From the NCBI RefSeq assembly GCF_004349245.1, contig NZ_SMLC01000007.1, positions 30,225 through 94,224 on the forward strand: 64,000 nt of DNA. The letters are read 5' to 3'. Below, piece by piece: positions 18,270 through 26,084 of this stretch (position 1 is the first letter of the stretch; every line of letters begins with the position of its first letter). Made by a program: the position numbers and the translations under genes. Under the pieces are notes generated by a model. The model worked only from the letters and a program-made list of their open reading frames with translations. It was not told where the DNA came from and searched no databases. Source of the stretch: Actinomadura sp. 6K520 (GTDB lineage Bacteria > Actinomycetota > Actinomycetes > Streptosporangiales > Streptosporangiaceae).

Positions 18270-19538
18270 CTACTGACTTGTTGTGCACTCGGTGCCGTTG
18301 AGGCTGAACTCGGTCGGTGCGGTGTTCGTCCCGCCATAGGTGGCCTGAAGCCCGAAGGACGTGGCGGCTCCGGCGGCGATCGTGGCGTTGTAGGGGACGT
18401 TGCGGGCGGTGGCCTGGGCACCGGACTGGGTCACGTCGGCGTTCCAGGCGCTGGTCACGTGCTGATCTCCCGGCCAGGCCCAGGTCAGCGTCCAGCCGTT
18501 GACGGTGGTGGTGCTGGTGATGCTGAGCTGCGCGGTGAAGCCGTTGTTCCAGGTGTTGGCGGTGTAGGTGACCTGGCAGGTGGAGTCGGACGGCGGGGGC
18601 GTCGTGGGGTTGCCGGAGGCGAGGCCGAAGAACTCGACGGCGTACTGCGCCATGCCGCTCATCGGCAGGCTGTGCCCGGCACCGGAGACGGTGATCGCCT
18701 CGACCGGGGCGGTGCCGGAGGAACCGGCGAAGCGCTGCCGGGTCCAGCCGGACCGCGGGGTGTCGGTAGAGGTGGGCGTGGTGCTCAGGCCGTGCACGTT
18801 GGTCCACTGTTTGATCTCCTCGGCCAGTTCGGCGTAGGAGACGACGTTGTCGGCGGTGCCGTGCCAGAGCTGCATCCGCGGCCAGGGTCCGCCGTAGCCG
18901 GGGTTCGCCTGGCGCACCAGGTCGCCCCACTGCTGCGCGGTCTTGCCGACGCACGGCGAGGCGTTGCCCCCGGGCTGGTAGGCGTCCTCGTTGGGGAAGC
19001 ACGCGAAGGGGACGCCCATGAACGCCGCTCCCGCCTTGAACACCTCCGGGTACAGGGCGGCCATCGCGTTGGTCATCATGCCGCCCGAGGAACTGCCCGT
19101 CACGAACACCCGATCCGGGTCGCCGCCGTAATGCTGCTCCGCATAAGTGATCATTGACATGAGCGAGACGGGGTCGGTGCGGCCGCCGCGTACCTTCGAC
19201 GCGTCGGACCAGTTGTCGAAGCAGTTGAACTTCTTGTTCGACGCCGACGGGAAGATCACGACGAATCCGTACCGGTCGGCCAGGGACGCGAACTCGCTGG
19301 ACGAATAGAAGCCGGGTCCCGAACCACCGCACGGATGCAGCGCCATCACGATCGCCGGCGACGTCTGTGCCGTGTCGGGCACGTAAACGTGCATCTGCAG
19401 GTTGCCCGGATTGTCGCCGAAGCCAGTGACCTGCGTCAGACTGGCCGCCGCCGCGTGCTGTACCGGCAGCACGGCCGCCGTGACCGCACAGAGCATCGCC
19501 GCGCATGCGCTGGCCAGCATGGTCGTCAGTCGTTTCAT
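18270..19538 (-). CDS. Secreted CE1-type esterase with CBM2
   Basis: The 422-residue protein starts with a Sec signal peptide (KRLTTMLASACAAMLCAVTA, cleavage near the AAA at 30-33). It continues with a polyhydroxybutyrate-depolymerase/feruloyl-esterase-like alpha/beta hydrolase: VMALHPCGGSG (oxyanion region), GSSSGGMMTN (nucleophile Ser), QLWHGTADNVV (Asp loop) and SGAGHSLPM (His). A PTTPPPSDS linker leads to a C-terminal cellulose-binding CBM2 (about 323-422; CQVTYTANTWNNGFTAQLSI, GWTLTWAWPGDQ, two flanking Cys). It probably removes acetyl or feruloyl groups from xylan while anchored on cellulose. No CAZyme neighbours are present. Confidence 0.92.
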   Translation of the reverse strand: MKRLTTMLASACAAMLCAVTAAVLPVQHAAAASLTQVTGFGDNPGNLQMHVYVPDTAQTSPAIVMALHPCGGSGPGFYSSSEFASLADRYGFVVIFPSASNKKFNCFDNWSDASKVRGGRTDPVSLMSMITYAEQHYGGDPDRVFVTGSSSGGMMTNAMAALYPEVFKAGAAFMGVPFACFPNEDAYQPGGNASPCVGKTAQQWGDLVRQANPGYGGPWPRMQLWHGTADNVVSYAELAEEIKQWTNVHGLSTTPTSTDTPRSGWTRQRFAGSSGTAPVEAITVSGAGHSLPMSGMAQYAVEFFGLASGNPTTPPPSDSTCQVTYTANTWNNGFTAQLSITSTTTVNGWTLTWAWPGDQHVTSAWNADVTQSGAQATARNVPYNATIAAGAATSFGLQATYGGTNTAPTEFSLNGTECTTSQ

Positions 19539-19779
19539 CCGCCCTCCTTCATTCGGGCCTGGGAGCTGGTGCCGTGATTTTCAGCGGACCGGCATCAATT
19601 GCCGGAATATATGTGGAGCGTCGATCAGCGTCAACGCTTTATCACGTCCATCGGCCGATCAGATCAGGGGAAACGAGTTTCCGCTGGCATCAAGAGCCTT
19701 GATATCAAGATCCTTGCGACGCATCCATGAAAACTTTCACGGCTAACAGTTCCGGAGGCGCCGGAGGTATGGTCTTCCG

Positions 19780-20304
19780 GTGACCGACCGCCGCACTCCC
19801 CCACCGGCCCGGCCGGCCGGTGCGCCGCAGCCGCGCGTGAGCTATCTGGTGTTCCGGTTGGAGCGACGTATCCGGGCCCGTCTCGACGATGCGCTGGCCC
19901 GGCACGGTGTCACCACGACCGAGTACATGGCGCTCAGCGAGCTGAATCTTCGTGACGGGCCGTCGTCGGCGGAGCTGGCCCGCATCGCCTTCGTCACGCC
20001 GCAGGCGATGAATCTGGTCATCCGCGACCTGGAACGGCGCGAGCTGATCCGCCGCGATCCGCATCCGGACGGCGGGCGCGTGCTGCGCGCCCGGGTCACC
20101 GGCAGGGGCCTGGACGTCCTGCGGCGCTGTGACCGCGCGCTGGACGACATCGAAGCGATCATGTTCGCCGAGATCGACGCCGTCGACCGCAAGTCGCTGG
20201 CCGAGAACCTCCTACGGTGCGCACACGCCCTGCGGTCCGACACGAGCACCCACCACCTGGACCACCGGCGCCCCCTCCACGGGCTTGGCGACCCCGACAG
20301 GTGA
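19780..20304 (+). CDS. MarR-family regulator
   Basis: The 174-residue protein with a GTG start carries the MarR winged helix: GVTTTEYMALSEL, SSAELARIAFVTPQAMNLVI (recognition helix) and RRDPHPDGGRVLRARVT (wing). Dimer helices flank the fold. MarR proteins repress efflux or catabolic genes and release DNA on binding small phenolic ligands. The intergenic region to the divergent esterase (19539-19779) is AT-richer than its surroundings and probably carries both promoters, but the two genes need not be functionally linked. IS debris begins 4 nt after the stop. Confidence 0.88.
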   Translation: MTDRRTPPPARPAGAPQPRVSYLVFRLERRIRARLDDALARHGVTTTEYMALSELNLRDGPSSAELARIAFVTPQAMNLVIRDLERRELIRRDPHPDGGRVLRARVTGRGLDVLRRCDRALDDIEAIMFAEIDAVDRKSLAENLLRCAHALRSDTSTHHLDHRRPLHGLGDPDR

Positions 20305-20307
20305 CCC

Positions 20308-20340
20308 TGCACTTGCCGAGAACTTCGTCCGTGCAGGTCA
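20308..20340. repeat. Orphan IS end
   Basis: The sequence GCACTTGCCGAGAACTTCG and the following TCCGTGCAGGTCA match the terminal repeat of the IS at 7740-8992 in left-end orientation. No transposase gene or partner end is nearby, so it is a relic or a solo end. Confidence 0.7.
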
Positions 20341-20352
20341 GGCGAGGCCGCC

Positions 20353-20409
20353 GCCGAGCAAGCCATGAGATCACCAACGGTCCATGGCGGCTCGTTGTCG
20401 GTTCGGCAG
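20353..20409. repeat. 57-bp dispersed repeat, copy 2
   Basis: This is the same sequence as 10032-10088, with a few substitutions. It lies 12 nt inside the orphan IS end, which suggests both are parts of one ancestral element. Confidence 0.75.
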
Positions 20410-20518
20410 GAAGTCGCGGTAGGCGGGCCGGCCGGTGGCGGCGGCTGGTGGTCGGTGCCGGTGAGTTCCAGCAGCGTCTGGTGCGGTGGTGGCACCGGTC
20501 AGCCGGCGCGTCGCTCCT

Positions 20519-20542
20519 GTCTTCCCGGCATGCCGGGAAGAC
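20519..20542. repeat. 24-bp perfect palindrome
   Basis: Positions 20519-20542 form a perfect palindrome centred between 20530 and 20531, with the core CCCGGCATGCCGGG. It lies in the 380-bp non-coding stretch 20305-20684 that otherwise holds only IS debris. It could be a regulator site, a cruciform or a remnant of an insertion end; no neighbouring gene start is close enough to decide. Nothing else is seen in the stretch. Confidence 0.7.
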
Positions 20543-20684
20543 CTGCTCCATGGCAGGCTGGTTGTCTCAAGTGATCTCGGTGTGGTGCTCGTGGGTCCGC
20601 TGGGACGCAAGGATGTGGGTGAGCCGGCCGGACGGCGGAGTGCGACGTTCTGGACGCGGGCCGGTGCGGCTCCCGAGCACGGTG

Positions 20685-21287
20685 TCAGGCGGCGTGGCCC
20701 CGAGCGAGCGCCGCGGCCATCTGCGTGATGCGCTTGGCCTGGTAGCGGGCGCCTTCGAGGACCGGCTCCCCGGGGCCGCCGTCCCCGCTCCTGTGGGACA
20801 CGCCGTAGGGGTTGCCGAGCTGGAACTGGATGTCGTCGGTGTAACCGGGCGGGACGATCAGCCCACCCCAGTGGTAGAAGACGTTGTGCAGGGATAGCAG
20901 GGTGCTCTCATGGCCGCCGTGCGCGGTGCCTGCCGAGCCGAATGCGCCGTAGACCTTCCCGGCCAGCAGTCCACGGCTCCAGACCGAACCGGTGGTGTCG
21001 ATGAACTGCTTGAGCTGGCTGGCCATCGCCCCGTACCGGGTCGGGGTGCCGAGCAGCACCGCGTCCGCCCAGACCAGGTCCTCCACCACGGCTTCCTGGA
21101 CGTCCTTGGTGCTTTCGGCGTGCGCGGCCCACTCGGGGTTGCCGGCGATGGCCTGGGCGGGGGCGAGTTCGGTGACCTTTCGCAGCCGCACCTCGGCCCC
21201 GGCCTTCTCCGCGCCCTCGGCCGCCGCGACGGCGAGGGCGTGCACGTTGCCGGTGGAGCTGTAGTAGATGATCGCGACATTGGTCAT
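20685..21287 (-). CDS. wrbA: NAD(P)H:quinone oxidoreductase WrbA
   Basis: The 200-residue flavodoxin-like protein has the WrbA signatures: YYSSTGNVHALA (FMN phosphate loop), LGTPTRYGAMASQLKQFID, KVYGAFGSAGTAHGGHESTLLSLH and a conserved tail (GNPYGVSHRSGDG). WrbA reduces quinones by two electrons with NAD(P)H and so limits redox cycling in the cytosol. Its ATG overlaps the stop of the upstream MFS exporter gene by 4 nt, so efflux and quinone detoxification are translationally coupled, very probably under the divergent TetR regulator. Confidence 0.95.
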   Translation of the reverse strand: MTNVAIIYYSSTGNVHALAVAAAEGAEKAGAEVRLRKVTELAPAQAIAGNPEWAAHAESTKDVQEAVVEDLVWADAVLLGTPTRYGAMASQLKQFIDTTGSVWSRGLLAGKVYGAFGSAGTAHGGHESTLLSLHNVFYHWGGLIVPPGYTDDIQFQLGNPYGVSHRSGDGGPGEPVLEGARYQAKRITQMAAALARGHAA

Positions 21288-22687
21288 GGTGTCGGTTCCT
21301 TTCGTTCCGGAAGAGGGGCGGATGTTGCGGGGCCTTCAGGGGCGGACGGGGACCGTCGGAGCAGGGCCAGGAGGCCGAGCAGGGCGAGACAGAACGCCAC
21401 GCCGATGACCGGGCGGACGGACCGGTAGCCGGAAAGGGACCAGGTGACGGTCGCCAGCGCGGGGCCGAAGGCGACGCCGAGCTGCCGAGCCAGGCTGGTG
21501 GTCGCGCCCGTGGTGGCCAGCAGGTGCCGCGGTGACAGGAACATGGCCATCGTCTGATTCGGGCCGGCGAACAGCCCGGCGCCCACGCCCACCAGGACCA
21601 GCGGCAGGGCCAGCCGGGACGGGACGGGCTCGTATCCGAACGTCTCGAACGAGGCGAGGCCGAGGATCAGGACGCACATGCCGCCGACGGTGGTCCGTCC
21701 AGCCCCCGCGAGCCCGCCCTGTCCCAGCCGGTCGGACAGCAGCCCGCCGCACAGTCCGGCGGCCATGACACCGGCCGGCAACGCCAGCATGGTCAGCCCG
21801 ATCTCGCTGGGCGAGGCGCCCCCGCGCATCAGGTGGAACGGGATCAGGAACTGGATGGTCATGACCGCCGCCATCTCCATCAGCAGCGCCAGGTGCGGGG
21901 CGCCCATGCCCGGCACGGCGAGCAGCTCACGGACCGGCCGCCCTGCCGGCAGCCGCCACCAGGCCAGCACGAAGGGGACGGCGGCCAGGATCAGCGGGAA
22001 CCACCCGGGCCCGTCGGCGGCGGCGAGCGACAGCGACAGCATGACCATGACCGCGGCGGTGCCGAGCAGCCCGGTCTCGGCCGCCCAGGCCCGGTCCGGC
22101 AGCCGCAGGCGCGGCCCCGGCGGCAGCTGGGGCCACGCGATCGCGATGACCAGCAGGCCCACCGGAACGTTCAGGTAGAAGATCCAAGGCCAGCCCAGCG
22201 ACTCGATGACCAGCCCGCCGAGCGCGGGCCCCGCCACCGCGCCCAGCGGCCCGAGCGTCATCACCACCGCCATCGCACGTCCGCGCGCCTCAGGCCGTAC
22301 CGCGATCGTGGTGAGCACGGGGACGAGCGCGAACAGGGCGGCGCCGAACGCGCCCTGCGCCACCCGCGCCGCCAGCAGCCAGCCGATGCCCGGGGCGAGC
22401 CCGGCCGCGACGCCGGCGGCGGTGAACCCGGTGACCGCCAAGGTCAGCGCCTCCCGGCGTCCCACCCGGTCGAGCCATCGCCCGCTGGGCAGGCTGAGCG
22501 CGATCAGCGGAAGAACGTACCCCAGAACGACCCACTCGGTGAGGCTCGTGCCGATGCCGAAGTCGTGCTCGATGGTGGGCAGAGCGACGTTGACGATGGT
22601 CACGTCCAGCTGAGCCGTGAAGACGGCGAGTCCCGTGGCGGCGACCAGCCACCATCGGTTCCGCGCACCGAGGCCGTCGTCGCGCAC
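21284..22687 (-). CDS. MFS drug exporter, DHA2-like
   Basis: The 467-residue membrane protein has 12-14 helices. It begins NRWWLVAATGLAVFTAQLDVTIVNVALP, the DHA2/EmrB-type motif with the conserved Asp and NVALP, and carries WVVLGYVLPLIALSLPSGRW and LDRVGRREAL (motif A). Motif C occurs as LGPLGAVAGPALGGL. It exports hydrophobic toxic compounds by proton antiport. First gene of the operon with wrbA (ATGA overlap); its start is only about 12 nt from a symmetric operator shared with the divergent TetR gene. Confidence 0.92.
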   Translation of the reverse strand: MRDDGLGARNRWWLVAATGLAVFTAQLDVTIVNVALPTIEHDFGIGTSLTEWVVLGYVLPLIALSLPSGRWLDRVGRREALTLAVTGFTAAGVAAGLAPGIGWLLAARVAQGAFGAALFALVPVLTTIAVRPEARGRAMAVVMTLGPLGAVAGPALGGLVIESLGWPWIFYLNVPVGLLVIAIAWPQLPPGPRLRLPDRAWAAETGLLGTAAVMVMLSLSLAAADGPGWFPLILAAVPFVLAWWRLPAGRPVRELLAVPGMGAPHLALLMEMAAVMTIQFLIPFHLMRGGASPSEIGLTMLALPAGVMAAGLCGGLLSDRLGQGGLAGAGRTTVGGMCVLILGLASFETFGYEPVPSRLALPLVLVGVGAGLFAGPNQTMAMFLSPRHLLATTGATTSLARQLGVAFGPALATVTWSLSGYRSVRPVIGVAFCLALLGLLALLRRSPSAPEGPATSAPLPERKEPTP

Positions 22688-22698
22688 CAGTCCCCCGA

Positions 22699-22748
22699 AA
22701 AACTTGTCACTGTGTCAAGTTGGTAATGTAGACACGGAGACAAGTTTT
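22699..22748. promoter_or_regulatory. Symmetric operator/promoter between exporter and TetR genes
   Basis: Perfect 10-bp arms AAAACTTGTC (22699-22708) and GACAAGTTTT (22739-22748) surround a second inverted pair GTGTC/GACAC (22712-22716 and 22731-22735) with exactly the same centre, 22723.5. The site fills the divergent intergenic region. A TTGTCA...TGTAGA pair with 17-nt spacing (22704-22732) could serve the tetR-side promoter, inside the operator. Two stacked TetR dimers would fit this symmetry and repress both directions. Confidence 0.75.
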
Positions 22749-22760
22749 GGCAAGGAGCCC

Positions 22761-23387
22761 ATGGCCAGAGAGATCAAAGATCCGCGGAACGCGCGCAGCC
22801 GCCGGACACGGGACGCGGTACTGGCGGCGACCCGCGCCATCTTGGAGAAAGACGGCTTCGAGGCGCTGAGCATCGCGGCCGTCGCTGCCCATGCGGGAAT
22901 CTCCCGGCAGGCCGTCTACCTGCATTTCGGTTCCCGATCCGAGCTGGTGACCGCCCTGTTCGACTTCATGGCCCAACAGGAGGGACTCACCGAGTCGCTC
23001 GACCCGGTCCACAACGCGCCCGACGTGATCACCGCGCTTCGGGAATGGGCGCGGCACCTGGCCACCTACCACCCGCGCCTGATGGCCGTGGACAGCGCGA
23101 TCGACCGTGTCCGGCACGTGGACGCCGACGCGGCCCGCTACCGGGAGACGATCGACGCCAGGCAGATGGCCGGCTGCCGCGCGCTGGCCCGGCGCCTGGC
23201 CGACGAGGGCCGCCTGGCCGAACCCTGGACGGTCGACACGGCGGCCGACATGCTGTGGTCTCTGATCGCCACGGACCTGTTCAAACGTCTGCTCGCCCGC
23301 GGCTGGACGGCCGCCCGCACCGCCGAGCATCTCGGGGCCATGTTCGAAGCGACCTTCGTCCGGCCTCCGGAACCCGCCGATCGTTAG
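22761..23387 (+). CDS. TetR-family regulator of the exporter-wrbA operon
   Basis: The 208-residue protein starts at the ATG 22761 (AAGGAG just upstream). It has the TetR HTH near residues 15-60 (TRDAVLAATRAILEKDGFEA, AAHAGISRQAVYLHFGSRSEL) and a helical ligand domain ending in a C-terminal dimer region. The upstream extension of the frame to 22617 lies inside the divergent exporter gene and is not used. By family rule it represses itself and the divergent MFS/wrbA operon through the symmetric site at 22699-22748 and is released by the exporter's substrate. Confidence 0.92.
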   Translation: MAREIKDPRNARSRRTRDAVLAATRAILEKDGFEALSIAAVAAHAGISRQAVYLHFGSRSELVTALFDFMAQQEGLTESLDPVHNAPDVITALREWARHLATYHPRLMAVDSAIDRVRHVDADAARYRETIDARQMAGCRALARRLADEGRLAEPWTVDTAADMLWSLIATDLFKRLLARGWTAARTAEHLGAMFEATFVRPPEPADR

Positions 23388-23540
23388 CCACTGGGCCAGG
23401 GCGATGGAGCAGGGTGAGCAGCCCTTCGTGGCGCATTCGTAGACCTCGGCGGCCCGCCTGCTCGTCACCAGCGCGGCCGGCCGGCCGGGCGCGGCGGTGA
23501 GGCCGTCCAGAAGGTCACTGAGTTCGGCGGCTCACAGAGG

Positions 23541-24140
23541 TCACATCTCGTACACCTGGCCGGTCTGACGACCTTCGATGGAGCGAATGTAGGCGTTTGC
23601 CGCCATGGCGGCCGGGACGGGTTCGAAGCCGGCGAACAGGTCGCCGTAGTGATCCATCGACTCGCTGAAGACGGTGGGGCTGACGGCGTTGATCCGCTGG
23701 CGGTGCGGCAGTTCGATCGCGGCGGCTCGGACGAACGCCTCAACGGCGCCGTTGGCCACTGACGCCATCGAGCCGCGGACGAGCGGATCGCGGACGAGGA
23801 CACCGCTGATGAGAGTGAAGGACCCGTCCTCGGCCGCCCGTGCGCTGCCCTGCCGGACGAGTTCGATCTGGCTGAACGCCTTTCCGGTGAGACCGTCCCG
23901 CACATCCTGAGCGCTCAACTCGGCGAAGGGCTTCCACGGCACGCCGCCGGCGGCGCTGGCCACGGCCTCGATCCGCCCCGCCCGCTCGTACATCGCCTGG
24001 ATGGAGTCGGGGTCGGTGATGTCCACGGAAATCTCGGAGCCGGTGCGTGAAGCGGTGACGATCTCATGGCCGCGTTCGCGCAGCACCATGTGGACGGCAC
24101 GGCCGAGAGTTCCGGTGGCTCCGATGAGCAGAATCTTCAT
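23541..24140 (-). CDS. Short-chain dehydrogenase/reductase-like protein
   Basis: The 199-residue protein has a Rossmann start (KILLIGATGTLGRAVHMVL, GxxGxxG) and a SDR-like body (VASAAGGVPWKPFAEL, GSFTLISGVL, VNAVSPTVF-like INAVSPTVFSES). The usual catalytic YxxxK is replaced: the region after SGVLVRDPLVRG reads SMASVANGAVEAF, with no Tyr and no Lys at +4. It belongs to the small group of atypical SDRs of about 200 residues and may bind NADP(H) without classical catalysis. The gene is divergent from the LysR gene at 24212. Confidence 0.85.
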   Translation of the reverse strand: MKILLIGATGTLGRAVHMVLRERGHEIVTASRTGSEISVDITDPDSIQAMYERAGRIEAVASAAGGVPWKPFAELSAQDVRDGLTGKAFSQIELVRQGSARAAEDGSFTLISGVLVRDPLVRGSMASVANGAVEAFVRAAAIELPHRQRINAVSPTVFSESMDHYGDLFAGFEPVPAAMAANAYIRSIEGRQTGQVYEM

Positions 24141-24211
24141 GGACGGATGGTCGTCCAGATTGGTCAGTGGAGTCCAGCTACATATGCTGCACGTCCTTTT
24201 AAGATGAGCTC

Positions 24212-25096
24212 ATGCTCGACGTGAGGCGCCTCATCCTGCTCCGCGACCTGGCGGAGTACGGCACCGTCACCGCGGTCGCCGACGTGCATCAGGTCACCCC
24301 GTCCGCCGTCTCGCAGCAGTTGCGGGCGCTGGAGACCGAGGCCGATGCGGTCCTGCTGCACCGGGAGGGACGCACCGTGAGCCTGACCGCGACCGGCGCC
24401 GCGCTGGTCAGGCAGAGCGAGCGGGTGCTCGCCGAACTGGAACGGGCGCACGGCATCGTGCGGGCCACGGACGGGCAGGTCGCGGGTGAGCTCGTCATCG
24501 GCTGCTTCACCAGCGCCCTCGCCCCGGTGGCCGCCCCTCTCTCGGGCGCCCTGGTCGAACGCCACCCGGGACTGCGCCCGAGGATCATCCAGGCGGAGCC
24601 TGAGGACGCCCTGCCGATGCTGAGGCGGCGTGACCTCGATCTGGCGCTTCACTACCGCTACCGGCACCTCGGGGCCGGCCTTCCCGACGGACTCACCGCC
24701 CGTACGCTCTTCGAGGACCCGCTGGCGCTCGCCGTCCCGGAGAGGCTGCGAGCGGCCGCAGGGGAACGGGGGGTCGCGGCACTCCGGCGTGAGCGCTGGG
24801 TCACCACACCCCCGCCCAGCGCCTGCCGCGACGTCATGTTGCACGCCTGTCACAGCGCGGGCTTCACGCCCCTGCTGGAGCACGACTACACCGATTTGCG
24901 GTCGGCACTGGCCCTGGTGGCGACGGGGCTGGCCGTGACGATCCTCCCCGGGCTGCTGTGCGACGACCCGCCGGACGGCGTGGCGATCCTGCCGCTGCCG
25001 GAGAAGGGCCGCACGATCGAGGCCGTGATCAGGTCAGGCTCGGAGGAGCATCCGGCGATCGTCGCCGCCCTCGACGTGCTGAATCACCCAGCCTGA
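24212..25096 (+). CDS. LysR-family transcriptional regulator
   Basis: The 294-residue product has an N-terminal winged HTH (VRRLILLRDLAEYGTVTAVA, VTPSAVSQQLRALETE) and a LysR substrate domain (GELVIGCFTSALAPVAAPL to ATGLAVTILPGLL). The ATG at 24212 gives a standard start four residues before the first helix. It is divergent from the atypical SDR gene with a 71-bp gap (24141-24211) that contains CATATG and an AT-rich block, so it probably regulates that gene. Confidence 0.9.
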   Translation: MLDVRRLILLRDLAEYGTVTAVADVHQVTPSAVSQQLRALETEADAVLLHREGRTVSLTATGAALVRQSERVLAELERAHGIVRATDGQVAGELVIGCFTSALAPVAAPLSGALVERHPGLRPRIIQAEPEDALPMLRRRDLDLALHYRYRHLGAGLPDGLTARTLFEDPLALAVPERLRAAAGERGVAALRRERWVTTPPPSACRDVMLHACHSAGFTPLLEHDYTDLRSALALVATGLAVTILPGLLCDDPPDGVAILPLPEKGRTIEAVIRSGSEEHPAIVAALDVLNHPA

Positions 25097-25150
25097 GTAG
25101 TCGCTCATATCCAGGCGAGGAACGAACACGCGTTCAGGGGACGACCCGGG

Positions 25151-25383
25151 TCAGAAGAGTTCGAGGCGGCGGGTCAGGAACCTCCGCTCGGGGGTGACGT
25201 GGCCAGGTCGAGCGCCCGGCGATACGCGGATCTGGCCTCTCCGTCGCGGCCGAGACGCCGCAGCAGTTCGCCCCGGGTCGAATGGAAGTAGAGGTAGCCG
25301 TCCAGGTCGAGGCCATCGACCGCGCGCAGCACCGTGGCGGGGTCACCGGCCTGGGCGAGCGCCGCAGCGCGGTTGAACCATCC
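25151..25383 (-). pseudogene. C-terminal shard of an ECF42-type sigma factor
   Basis: The frame reads FNRAAALAQAGDPATVL, VDGLDLDGYLYFHSTRGELLRRLG and AYRRALDLATSP, the TPR-like C-terminal extension typical of the ECF42/SigJ-like sigma factors. One base too many then shifts the frame: the expected end PERRFLTRRLELF and a stop at 25151-25153 are in another frame. The sigma-2 and sigma-4 regions are absent, so nothing functional remains. Confidence 0.7.
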
Positions 25384-25447
25384 GCGGCCCCGAGGGCATG
25401 CAGGCCGACCTGGTCCGCGCGCTCTAACAACGCGCGCCAAGAACACA

Positions 25448-25491
25448 GCGCCGACGGGCAGGACCGCGAAAACGGTCCTGCCCGTCGGCGC
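25448..25491. terminator. 19-bp perfect hairpin
   Basis: A perfect 19-bp stem (25448-25466 with 25473-25491) closes a 6-nt loop, CGAAAA on the plus strand and TTTTCG on the minus strand. This is the strongest hairpin seen in the window and looks like a high-GC transcription terminator. The surrounding 25384-25783 holds no intact gene, so the terminator probably belonged to a lost or decayed gene. Confidence 0.7.
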
Positions 25492-25715
25492 GACCACGGC
25501 GAAAACCCTGATCGGGCCGATCGTTCGGTGGACGGTGGCTCGTGGGACGGTGCGCAGGTCGCGGCGGCGGACGTCGATGTAGGTCGCGGTGAGCAGCCCG
25601 GCGGAGAGGATGTCGCACCAGCTGAGGCGCACCGCCCGGAAAGCCGCACGGTTCAGGCCGGCGTAGCCGGAGAGTGAGCCGAAAGAGTTGTTCAAGGGGC
25701 TTCCCGCCCCACGGG

Positions 25716-25757
25716 TGTGGCCACAGCCGTAGGGCGGCCGCGTAGGGTGTGGCCACA
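25716..25757. promoter_or_regulatory. Two copies of a TGTGGCCACA palindrome
   Basis: The 10-bp palindrome TGTGGCCACA occurs at 25716-25725 and again at 25748-25757; the second is part of a 14-bp perfect palindrome (25746-25759). The start-to-start distance is 32 bp, close to three helical turns, so two dimers would bind the same DNA face. The sites end 26 nt before the ATG of the small gene at 25784 and probably control the two-gene operon there. Confidence 0.7.
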
Positions 25758-25783
25758 CCACTGCAGCGAGAGGCACCGGCCCC

Positions 25784-26083
25784 ATGAGGCTCGAACTCAC
25801 CAACTACGAAGCCCTGCACGCTTGGGGCGTCGTCAACAACAGTGCCGGTTGGCATGCTCAGCGCAACCGCAAGCCCCCCGCGGCCGAACAGGCAGTCGGA
25901 GACATCCTCTTCACGGCATACGACTGCCGGACCAACACCACGACCACGGTTGAGCTCAGCGACGACGAGTGTGCGAGCCTCGCCGAGCTGGTCAGCGAAC
26001 ACATCGCGGCGTGGGTGAAGCGCGGCCAAGAAAACGCCGCAACACCCCACCTGCGCTCGCTACTCATGAAGCTGGACGGCTGA
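25784..26083 (+). CDS. Hypothetical protein, first of a small pair
   Basis: The 99-residue protein is not one that I can name. It is soluble, with an N-terminal part MRLELTNYEALHAWGVVNNS, a central acidic helix (VELSDDECASLAELVSEHIAAWV) and no signal peptide. Layout and size resemble the small regulatory or transfer-associated genes of actinomycete integrative elements. It is followed after one base by a second small gene and preceded by the double palindrome, so the pair forms one operon. Confidence 0.65.
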   Translation: MRLELTNYEALHAWGVVNNSAGWHAQRNRKPPAAEQAVGDILFTAYDCRTNTTTTVELSDDECASLAELVSEHIAAWVKRGQENAATPHLRSLLMKLDG

Positions 26084-26084
26084 C

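Noticed and set aside
17068..19506. An 812-codon open frame on the minus strand
   Set aside because: It covers parts of the carrier and the esterase in other frames, has low-complexity Arg/Gly/Asp content and no family motif.
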